Assembly: GCA_942493325.1 (NCBI GenBank)
Contig: OW818689.1
Location: 806,001 to 870,000 of the forward strand
From: JAAFHB01 sp942493325
GTDB lineage: Bacteria > Bacteroidota > Bacteroidia > Bacteroidales > Prolixibacteraceae
Length of the DNA: 64,000 nt
Direction: 5' to 3'
Below the pieces are notes generated by a model. It ran no database searches. It was not told the origin of the DNA and saw only the letters and a program-made list of their open reading frames with translations. Shown one piece after another: positions 1-6,753 of the stretch; position 1 is the stretch's first letter; every line of letters starts with the position of its first letter. The translations under genes were made by a program, and so were the position numbers.

Positions 1-780
1 GTACTCTTTTTCAATTTGAATCTTAATGGACAAACTCGAACCATAATTGGACGAGTGATTTCTGAGGATTTGGAACCAATACCAGAGGCTAATATTCAAA
101 GTGTTGATACTTTATTACTTGGAAAAACTGATATCGAGGGGCGATTTAAAATTAATATTCCTCAAAAAACAGACAAATTATTATTTAGTTGGATTTGTAT
201 GGAATGGACTACAATTGAATTGCAAAAGGATTGTGATACAATTGAAGTTGTTATGATGTGTGATGTAATTTATGATTTTATGTCGTCAAAGAAAATTGAT
301 AAACTTCGTAAGAAAAGATTTGATGAAATACCTAAGTTTCATTCTGATGCTATTAAAAAAGGACTCTTTTCAAATAGCTCAATTTGCTATATGAGAGAAT
401 TTAAACCTGAGAAACCATCTCTTGATAGCATTAGTAAAGAGTTAAAATCAAAAAGAAAACAAATCAAAAAATCATTTAAAGAACTTGCTTCAGGTGATAC
501 TATAAGGATTCCTTATCATGGGAATTGGGGATACGATGGTACGGATAGAACGACTTTACACTCATATTCATATGTTGTTGATGGAGATAATTTTGACTGT
601 ATAATTGAAGGAATAATCACCGGGAAAAATAAACGTAAAAGCGGATATAATATAGTGTTCAGAGTTATTGATTGCAAAGATTGTCGTTACGATAATATTA
701 TTTTAAATAGAAAGGAAATGAAAGTAGGAGAATTGATTGAGTATAATATGAAATACATTAAGACGCTAAAAAACAAATAA
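1..780 (+). CDS. Exported protein with N-terminal carboxypeptidase-regulatory-like domain (5' end outside window)
   Basis: The reading frame is open from base 1, and the first in-window codons (VLFFNLNLNGQ) look like the end of a signal peptide, so the true start lies upstream and the TTG at 16 is not the start. Residues after the presumed cleavage site (TIIGRVISEDLEPIPEANI...GKTDIEGRFKI) fit the CarboxypepD_reg-like beta-sandwich common in Bacteroidota exported proteins. The remaining ~170 residues are charged and lysine-rich with no family I recognise. It is AT-rich and sits 2 bases before the next gene, so the two are probably co-transcribed. Function unknown; the beta-sandwich may mediate binding at the cell surface. 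Confidence 0.7.
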   Translation, partial: VLFFNLNLNGQTRTIIGRVISEDLEPIPEANIQSVDTLLLGKTDIEGRFKINIPQKTDKLLFSWICMEWTTIELQKDCDTIEVVMMCDVIYDFMSSKKIDKLRKKRFDEIPKFHSDAIKKGLFSNSSICYMREFKPEKPSLDSISKELKSKRKQIKKSFKELASGDTIRIPYHGNWGYDGTDRTTLHSYSYVVDGDNFDCIIEGIITGKNKRKSGYNIVFRVIDCKDCRYDNIILNRKEMKVGELIEYNMKYIKTLKNK

Positions 781-782
781 AT

Positions 783-1352
783 ATGTTAGCCGAAACCTAT
801 TATAAATATAACAAAATTAAAAAATTGAAAACGATTTTTCTGTCGATTTTGACAATTACAATTGCAACTGCTTTCACATTGACAATTGAATTTGAAACAA
901 AATCGCTTCTAAATGACAAGATAGAACTTAAAATTCCAAAGGACTTCGAAATTATGTCTGAAGAATTAATGAAACTAAAGTACCCCTTCGAAAGAAGACC
1001 CACTTTAGTTTATTCAAATGAATCCGGAGGAATTAATGTTGCATTAAACTTGACTCAAAATAATGCGAGCCAGGAACTTATACCTGCATATAAAGAAAAT
1101 TTCGTTCAGACATTTAAAAATCTATATCCCTCTGCAGACTGGAAAGACAGTGGAATTAAAGTGATAAACGGTAAAAAAGTTGGTTATCTTGAATTAGTAA
1201 CCCCGGCAATTGATACTGAAATTTATAATTTGATGTTCTTTACTGACCTGGATGGCAAACTGCTGCTTTGTACGTTCAACTGCACGAAGAAGAGCATAAC
1301 AGAATGGACACTGAGGGCAAAAGAAATTATGAACTCTTTAAAAATAAAATAA
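783..1352 (+). CDS. Hypothetical protein with one N-terminal membrane segment
   Basis: 189 residues. A short basic N-terminus (about 1-16) is followed by a hydrophobic segment (about 17-35, FLSILTITIATAF), then a soluble alpha/beta-looking domain ending in SLKIK. The soluble part (IELKIPKDFEIM..., GKKVGYLELVTP, LLLCTFNCTKKSITEW) resembles DcrB/PsbP-like lipoprotein domains in its pattern, but I would not assign the family firmly. It starts 2 bases after the preceding stop, suggesting one transcript. The membrane segment could be a signal peptide or an anchor. Function unknown. Confidence 0.65.
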   Translation: MLAETYYKYNKIKKLKTIFLSILTITIATAFTLTIEFETKSLLNDKIELKIPKDFEIMSEELMKLKYPFERRPTLVYSNESGGINVALNLTQNNASQELIPAYKENFVQTFKNLYPSADWKDSGIKVINGKKVGYLELVTPAIDTEIYNLMFFTDLDGKLLLCTFNCTKKSITEWTLRAKEIMNSLKIK

Positions 1353-1384
1353 TTGGTGCCAATAAAAACTATTTGTCAATGGGG

Positions 1385-1687
1385 ATTTCCGAGCCGACAG
1401 AGAATTACTGCATTTAGAGCTTTGATTATGATTTTCAGGTGATTTTCATAAGGTTCATTGGAACTCATAAGCAGTATGACAAAATAGATGCTAAAAAGAT
1501 TTAATCCCGTAGATGCGATTAAATTTCGCATGGAACAAATGGACATGACCAGGGCGGATATGGTAAAATATTTAGGCTTTCAAAGTCGGGTAAGCGAAGT
1601 CTTAAATAGAAAAGAAAATTGACTCTTAGTATGGTAAAATCTTTGTACAAAGGATTAAGGATTCCTGCTGAGATATTATTGGCCTGA
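1385..1687 (+). pseudogene. Decayed HigA-type (COG5499) antitoxin
   Basis: Pieces of one antitoxin are spread over different frames. Around 1395-1415 one frame reads RELLHLEL, like the N-terminal half of HigA-family proteins. From 1488 another frame reads MLKRFNPVDAIKFRMEQMDM, then TRADMVKYLGFQSRVSEVLNRK, a helix-turn-helix ending in the family's SRVSEVLNRKR signature. A one-base loss in the A-rich run near 1610-1620 stops this frame; the next frame continues LTLSMVKSLYKGLRIPAEILLA and stops at 1687. At least two frameshifts are therefore needed to restore the gene. No HigB toxin is recognisable beside it. The rest of 1353-1844 shows nothing else. Confidence 0.75.
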
Positions 1688-1844
1688 AAAAACAATTAAA
1701 ACGTCAACAACTGAGGAATTCATCATAACGGAGTTGAACAGTTTGAAATAACCCAAGCTGATAAATATTTTAATGCGTTTAAAATTCTATTCTTAGGTTC
1801 TAAACTAAACACCATTATAATTGTTCATTATAAAACGAAGTTTT

Positions 1845-2282
1845 ATGAAAAAAGGATCTTTTATATTTCCACTTTTATTACCAGTTTTACTAATGGCTCA
1901 ATCAAATACTGTTACGAAGGATTTCCTTCAATCTTTTGCAGATGCTTTCAATGCTCATGATGTTACTGCAATAATGTCTCATATGACAAATGATTGTGTG
2001 TTTGAGGCTTCGGCCGGACCCGATTTTGATGGAGAAAAATTTTCAGGTCAGGAAGAAGTTAAAAAAGCGTTTGAAGATGTATTTGCACTATTCCCTGATG
2101 CTCATTGGGCTAATCCCCAACACTTTATTTCCGGAAACCGGGGTTTTTCCGAGTGGACTTTTACCGGGACAAAACAAGATGGCACTAAGGTTGAAGTTAC
2201 AGGATGCGATTTATTTACTTTTAAGAATGGCAAAATTGCTGTTAAGAATTCTTATAGAAAAAATCGTCTGCCAACAAAATAA
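1845..2282 (+). CDS. Exported SnoaL-like (NTF2-fold) protein
   Basis: 145 residues from the ATG at 1845; an upstream TTG at 1821 would only add a poor leader. Residues 1-18 (KKGSFIFPLLLPVLLMAQS) form a signal peptide. The rest is a single NTF2/SnoaL fold: an N-terminal helix with FADAFNAHDVTAIMSHMTNDC, a central GQEEVKKAFEDVFALFPDAHW, and the closing strand GCDLFTFKNGKIAVKNSYR. SnoaL-like proteins range from polyketide cyclases to ester-binding pockets, so the activity cannot be read from sequence. It stands between two decayed toxin-antitoxin modules, as an isolated cargo-like gene. Confidence 0.8.
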   Translation: MKKGSFIFPLLLPVLLMAQSNTVTKDFLQSFADAFNAHDVTAIMSHMTNDCVFEASAGPDFDGEKFSGQEEVKKAFEDVFALFPDAHWANPQHFISGNRGFSEWTFTGTKQDGTKVEVTGCDLFTFKNGKIAVKNSYRKNRLPTK

Positions 2283-2432
2283 GTTAAAATAAATGAGCCT
2301 TACTCTGTAAACACCCTCATGCAGAACCTCTAATTCCTGAAATTTCAGCGGCGAATTTGGGTAATGTGGACTTACTTTGTAATAGCGGGCAGTAACGATT
2401 CATAACCCCGCTAGGTGAAAAATTAATAAATT

Positions 2433-2684
2433 ATGAGTAGAAACACTTCAATATCGATAGGAGAATATTTTGATAGTTTTATACAAAATAGAATATCTTC
2501 CGGAAGATTTAAAAATGCAAGTGAAGTTGTAAGGGCAGGATTAAGACTTTTGGAAGAAGAAGAAAACAGGATTATTGCCTTAAGAGAAGCTATTCAGGAA
2601 GGGATTGACAGCGGAATAGCTAACAATTTCAATCCTGAGTCACATTTAGATGGACTAAAAGCTAAAAAGAAATTGAATGGCTAA
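2433..2684 (+). CDS. parD: ParD-family type II antitoxin (ribbon-helix-helix)
   Basis: 83 residues with the ParD/CC2985 layout: an N-terminal beta-strand (NTSISIGEYFDSFI) that would pair in the dimeric ribbon for DNA binding, two helices (GRFKNASEVVRAGLRLLEEEE), and an acidic toxin-binding C-terminus ending in AKKKLNG. ParD antitoxins repress their own promoter and neutralise ParE, a gyrase poison. The next gene start (ATG at 2677) overlaps its stop by 8 bases as in intact parDE operons, but that parE is broken, so this antitoxin is an orphan here. Confidence 0.85.
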   Translation: MSRNTSISIGEYFDSFIQNRISSGRFKNASEVVRAGLRLLEEEENRIIALREAIQEGIDSGIANNFNPESHLDGLKAKKKLNG

Positions 2685-2815
2685 GTACAAATTAACAAAT
2701 GGATTTAAAGGACAGAATACCAGAATGACCCTACATAATACAAGGATTATAGCCAACTGACAAGGCAGATAAAAACAACACCAATTTAAGGCAATATTTT
2801 ATCTAAATAAGTGGA
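2677..2815 (+). pseudogene. Remnant of a ParE-type toxin gene
   Basis: An ATG overlapping the parD stop opens with MAKYKLTN, the usual N-terminus of ParE/RelE-fold toxins (MAKYKLSNKA). The frame then drifts and stops at 2757-2759 after 27 codons. Short stretches in other frames (DYSQLTRQIK, TDKADKN) are weakly reminiscent of the later ParE helix that contains QADKYY. The toxin would be inactive. The start and overlap are visible; the downstream part is inference. Confidence 0.45.
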
Positions 2816-2821
2816 ATTGAT

Positions 2822-2837
2822 TGAACTTCGAAGTTCA
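2822..2837. repeat. 16-bp perfect palindrome downstream of the importer operon
   Basis: TGAACTTCGAAGTTCA reads the same on both strands. It lies 16 bases beyond the stop of the minus-strand ABC operon and is directly followed by the 12-mer AGGTGTTGCTCC (2837-2848), which recurs in the same orientation at 6278-6289 on the other side of the operon. There is no T-run, so it is a poor intrinsic terminator. Role unknown. Confidence 0.5.
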
Positions 2838-2852
2838 GGTGTTGCTCCCGGG

Positions 2853-3878
2853 TCAGGTATCTAATCCGTTAATATACCTGCAAAGCGACAACAGGGAACT
2901 GAACTTCGTGATTTGTCCCCTATAATTAACCATCCATTCAGGATAATCAACTTCGATGGTTAATGACAAATCCGGGGGATTTACCTCCGACGAATCAATT
3001 ACTTCGTACCCGTTTCGTTCCACAGCCTTAATCGTCCAGTTCGTAGCGATACCGGTGCCAATGATCAATGCTTTGCGTTTCGTTTGTTTCCTGATCCGGA
3101 AATCACCCTTTTCGGGATCAAAAAAGAGATGCTCGTTATGAAACAACGCGTCAAAACTACCATTCAGTACAAGATCTTCCGGCGAGCCCTGTTCTACAGA
3201 TTCATCCAGCATTAACCATATCCGGTCCGACTCTGCAATGGCTGTTGTAAGATCGTGCGTGGAAAACAGAATCGTCTTCCCCTTCTCCCTGGCCAGTTCA
3301 TGCAAAATATGGACGATCCCGTACTTGTTCGAAAGATCAAGAAATGCCGTTGGTTCGTCAAGCACAATTATTTCCGTATCCTGTGCCAATGTCCTGGCAA
3401 TCATTGCCTTCTGCCGCTCTCCATCCGACAGAAAGTTGACCATGCGATTTTCGTACCCCTGCAATCCGACCGATTTGATCGCCTCTTCAACAATATGCCG
3501 GTCTTCGTCAAGCAATTTTCCAAACCAATTGGTATAGGGATAACGGCCCAAAGAGACCAGGTCGAAAACTGAAAGATTAGGAACTTTTATGATCTCCGTT
3601 GAAACATAGCTCATGATTAGTGCCCGCTCCTTCTCGTGGTATGCGCTGACCTGCTCTCCCCTGAGTAACACATCGCCGTGGAAGGAAGGCTGAAATCCCG
3701 CAATTGTCCTTAAAAGAGTACTTTTCCCGACACCGTTTCCACCAATCAGCGCGACCAGTTCACCTTTAAGTGCGTAAACGGAGATCCCTGATTTAACCAC
3801 CCTGGTAGTTTGGGATTTCCCTTTATAACCGATGGAGGCATCATTTAACGAGATTATTTTTTCTTCTTTTCCGATCAT
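2853..3878 (-). CDS. Iron/cobalamin-type ABC importer ATPase (FecE/BtuD family) with C-terminal extension
   Basis: 341 residues. The nucleotide-binding domain has Walker A (GGNGVGKSTLL, near 46), the signature LSDGERQKAMIARTL (a Bacteroidota variant of LSGGQ), Walker B (IIVLDEPTAFLD) and the H-loop (ILFSTHDL). It powers import of a chelated metal or corrinoid through the partner permease. Residues after about 265 form an extra segment that begins RKALIIGTGIATNWTIKAVERNGYEVI, which resembles a small Rossmann-like unit and is absent from FecE/BtuD of Proteobacteria. Its first 4 bases overlap the permease stop, implying translational coupling. Confidence 0.9.
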   Translation of the reverse strand: MIGKEEKIISLNDASIGYKGKSQTTRVVKSGISVYALKGELVALIGGNGVGKSTLLRTIAGFQPSFHGDVLLRGEQVSAYHEKERALIMSYVSTEIIKVPNLSVFDLVSLGRYPYTNWFGKLLDEDRHIVEEAIKSVGLQGYENRMVNFLSDGERQKAMIARTLAQDTEIIVLDEPTAFLDLSNKYGIVHILHELAREKGKTILFSTHDLTTAIAESDRIWLMLDESVEQGSPEDLVLNGSFDALFHNEHLFFDPEKGDFRIRKQTKRKALIIGTGIATNWTIKAVERNGYEVIDSSEVNPPDLSLTIEVDYPEWMVNYRGQITKFSSLLSLCRYINGLDT

Positions 3879-4933
3879 AACGCCCCCATTTTTTGGTTAC
3901 GGATAATAATCCAGATTACAATCGGAATTCCCATCAGTGCCGTTACAGAATTGATGGGTAATGTATATTCTGCCCCTGGAAGCTGTGAAATAATATCACT
4001 GACCAGCATCATCAAAGCACCAATCAGTATCGATCCGGGTACGAGTAACAGATGCCTGGCTGTCTGTAAAACCATCCTGGCAATATGAGGAACGGCAATT
4101 CCAACAAAACCGATCGGGCCACAGAATGCGGTAATGCTTCCGGCAAGAATACAGGTCGAAAGAAACACCATTGCCCGGGCAATGGAAACATTCATACCCA
4201 TACTGCGCGCATAATTTTCACCGAGCAAAAAGGCATCGAGAAATTTTGAAGCCAAAAAGGCGATGGCGATTCCTATCAGAACTGCCGGAAACAGTACAGA
4301 TAACTGTACATTCGTCACGCTACCCAGGCTTCCCATCGTCCAGACCACAAAAGACTTCAGCATCGATTCGTTACTAAAATACTGAAGGATATTTACAACG
4401 GATGAGATCGCACTCGAAATTAAAATTCCCAGGATCAGGATGGTCATAATATCTTTTATCCGGGCCGATATCATCACAATGATTAGCAGAATTGCTCCCG
4501 AACCCAGCCATGCAGCAGCCACAATTCCCCATGACCCGACCGCTGATCCAATACTTCCGCCCAGCAAACCACCTGTACCAAGAACAAGTAATGCAACTCC
4601 CAGGCTTGCCCCGGAACTCACCCCTAAAATATAAGGACCTGCGAGGGGATTTCGAAAGACAGTCTGCATTTGTAACCCCGCAACGGACAATGCGGCGCCT
4701 GCCAGAATAGCGGTGAGCGCTTTTGGAACCCGAAACTGGTTAACAATGAGCATAACCTGGGCATCAGCACTTTCAGAACGAAAGATCGCCTTCAGAATAT
4801 CAGGAATCGAAATATAGAATGAACCGACCAGGAGGTCAGCCAGGAAAAACAGCGGTACAAGCAGCGACAGAATCAGCAGTACACGGAAACCACGGCCCGA
4901 ATGATTGTTTTTATTTACAAAAACCTCTGCCAC
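3875..4933 (-). CDS. FecCD-family permease of the metal-chelate ABC importer
   Basis: 352 residues, a full-length FecCD/BtuC permease with about ten membrane helices. Family signatures include LAGAALSVAGLQMQTVFRNPLAGPYILGVS near the N-terminus, with the conserved N-P-L-A-P/G-Y-I-L-G run, and FCGPIGFVGIAVPHIARM, the cytoplasmic loop that touches the ATPase. The start appears to be GTG at 4933; no in-frame ATG precedes the first membrane helix. It begins 6 bases after the binding-protein stop and overlaps the ATPase start by 4 bases. Confidence 0.9.
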   Translation of the reverse strand: MAEVFVNKNNHSGRGFRVLLILSLLVPLFFLADLLVGSFYISIPDILKAIFRSESADAQVMLIVNQFRVPKALTAILAGAALSVAGLQMQTVFRNPLAGPYILGVSSGASLGVALLVLGTGGLLGGSIGSAVGSWGIVAAAWLGSGAILLIIVMISARIKDIMTILILGILISSAISSVVNILQYFSNESMLKSFVVWTMGSLGSVTNVQLSVLFPAVLIGIAIAFLASKFLDAFLLGENYARSMGMNVSIARAMVFLSTCILAGSITAFCGPIGFVGIAVPHIARMVLQTARHLLLVPGSILIGALMMLVSDIISQLPGAEYTLPINSVTALMGIPIVIWIIIRNQKMGAL

Positions 4934-4939
4934 TATTAT

Positions 4940-6088
4940 TTATTCGATTCGTTTATAGAAATTAAAGACTTTTTCGCTATCGCATTCGGGATGGAAGATT
5001 TTGACCAGGTCAGACAATATCAAATCAGGGCGCACAACGCCACGTTCCCAGTAATCGTTACCGCCCCCCGGACTAACCTGCAAATTGTTGTTAAATATAG
5101 TCTTTTTTTGCACCTGGGGAAAGGCGGCAAAACGGCTGTCAGCGGCAACAAGTTCGGCCAGGTTATTCACAGTTCCGCAGTTGATCCAGAAATCGGCTTT
5201 CGCGGAGCGTACAACAACCTCCTCCAATGAAACCACAAAGGCTTCTCTTGAAGTATTTTCGCGCCATAAAAATTCTCCGCCCGCATCACTGATCAGTGTA
5301 GCCAGATTCGATTGACCACCCGCAATCCACCAGGCATCCTTGTAAGGTAAACCCGTCATTACAACCGGGTGGGTTTTAACTTCCGCAACCTTCTCTTTAA
5401 TTGCATTATAGTTTTCTTCAATCGGTGAAAAATAGTCCGAAGCTTCCTGCTCTTTATTGTAAAATGCCCCTACAAATTTTATCCATTCGGCTTTTGCAAG
5501 CGGACTTTCTTCGAGGTACTCCCCGTTTAATATGACATTCAAACCAAGGTCCTGCAACTTGTTGATAAAACCGGTAACCTCCCCGCCTACCCCGTAAGCC
5601 ATGATCAGGTCAGGTTTTAAACTCAGAATACGCTCATAATTAATTCCCTGGTCGTATCCGACATCAAATACCCTTTTCGAGGCAACTGCTTCCTGAACGG
5701 CGGAATCAGAAACAAATCCGGCACCGGAAAGAGCTTTCAATGAACCGGTTTCGTTAAGTGCACTCAAGAAACCGATGTGCGAAGTTGACAGGCAGATCAC
5801 ACTCCGGACCGGTGTTCTGATCACCTGTTTATCTTTTAATTCAGCCGGAATCTCCTGATCACGATCGACAAGGTAATACCCGAAACTAACTCCTCCCGAC
5901 TGCTGCCACGGATCGGTAACTGTTACCAGTTTAAATCTCCCGTGATCACTGATTGTAAATCCTTTGGCATAAGTTACCGGCAGGAAATGACCTGTTGTTG
6001 TCACACCTGACTGTTTTTTTGTGCCCGGATCACAACCTGTGACTCCCAGGATCAAAAACGGAAATAGAAACAAGATTATTCGGGACAT
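4940..6088 (-). CDS. Substrate-binding lipoprotein of the metal-chelate ABC importer (TroA/BtuF fold)
   Basis: 382 residues. The signal peptide ends in the lipobox LGVTGC, so the mature protein is a lipoprotein. The body fits class III periplasmic binding proteins: an N-lobe with VICLSTSHIGFLSALNETGSL and the family's long linking helix, and a C-lobe with PYKDAWWIAGGQSNLATLISDAGGEFLW. With the two following genes it makes a complete FecBCD/BtuFCD importer. The ligand is not determined by sequence; heme, ferric siderophore or cobalamin are possible, and no TonB receptor or cobalamin riboswitch is visible upstream to decide. Confidence 0.88.
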   Translation of the reverse strand: MSRIILFLFPFLILGVTGCDPGTKKQSGVTTTGHFLPVTYAKGFTISDHGRFKLVTVTDPWQQSGGVSFGYYLVDRDQEIPAELKDKQVIRTPVRSVICLSTSHIGFLSALNETGSLKALSGAGFVSDSAVQEAVASKRVFDVGYDQGINYERILSLKPDLIMAYGVGGEVTGFINKLQDLGLNVILNGEYLEESPLAKAEWIKFVGAFYNKEQEASDYFSPIEENYNAIKEKVAEVKTHPVVMTGLPYKDAWWIAGGQSNLATLISDAGGEFLWRENTSREAFVVSLEEVVVRSAKADFWINCGTVNNLAELVAADSRFAAFPQVQKKTIFNNNLQVSPGGGNDYWERGVVRPDLILSDLVKIFHPECDSEKVFNFYKRIE

Positions 6089-6753
6089 CGTAAAAATTTG
6101 TCCAAAGTTGCAAAAAGTTTCTGTGGTTTACCGCGGGGATTTATCGCTATTGTTACAATTAGTTATTGTTTATGTTTGTTGCGGGTGTCTGGCAATGAAA
6201 ACAGAATATTAATAGTACGATTTTCAATATTATAAATTACACGGATTAGAGCGAATTACACGAATTTCTTCATAGAAAGGTGTTGCTCCTGATAAGAAGT
6301 GACCGGGTGACTGCAATTTAAAATTGAACAAAACTAACGAGCCTCTATTCTTTTGCTTAAAAAGTCACCCAGTCACTCTATTTCTCTTATCTTCCCCTTG
6401 ACACATTAGCAAATTGGCAAATTGACAAATTGGCAAATTTTCTCATTTTCTAGCCTTCTCATCTTCGCCCCTCCGCCCTTTCGCCCGATCGACTGTTGAA
6501 TTTCCGGCGCATGGAACGGATGATTTTCAATAATGGGAGCAGTTGCGCCGCATTTTTTGCGAAGGAGGTAATGTTCTACTGAGGTTGAGCTACCAATATT
6601 TCTTTGCGATCTTGGCGGTCATTGCGTGACACTTAGAAGGAATTTAAAAAAGGAAATTAGGTTATGTTGACAGGGAGCAAATTGACAAATTGACTCATCT
6701 TCTCATTTTCTCCCCTTCGCACCTTCGCCTTGTTCGCCTGGTCGCCAAAACAA
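6089..6753. other. Gene-free interval with several repeat families
   Basis: No credible coding frame in 665 bases. It contains a near-duplicate word pair (AATTACACGGATTAGAGCG / GAATTACACGAATT) at 6235-6267; an imperfect 15-bp inverted repeat AGTGACCGGGTGACT (6298-6312) / AGTCACCCAGTCACT (6363-6377) with one mismatch; a tandem array of (GCAAATTG) units at 6408-6439; and a second degenerate copy of that array plus its TCTCATTTTCT tail at 6675-6729. These look like decayed interspersed elements rather than promoters. Confidence 0.6.

Noticed and set aside
1990..2292. 100-codon plus-strand frame
   Set aside because: Overlaps the SnoaL-like gene in another frame and lacks a signal or fold.
2290..2432. 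Possible integron attC site (CGGGCAGTAACG...TAACCCCGCTAGGTG)
   Set aside because: No paired R and L boxes with the right spacing and no integrase in the window. The similarity is limited to a few bases.
6089..6300. Cobalamin riboswitch upstream of the importer operon
   Set aside because: No B12-box-like conserved sequence or T-loop pattern seen on the minus strand.
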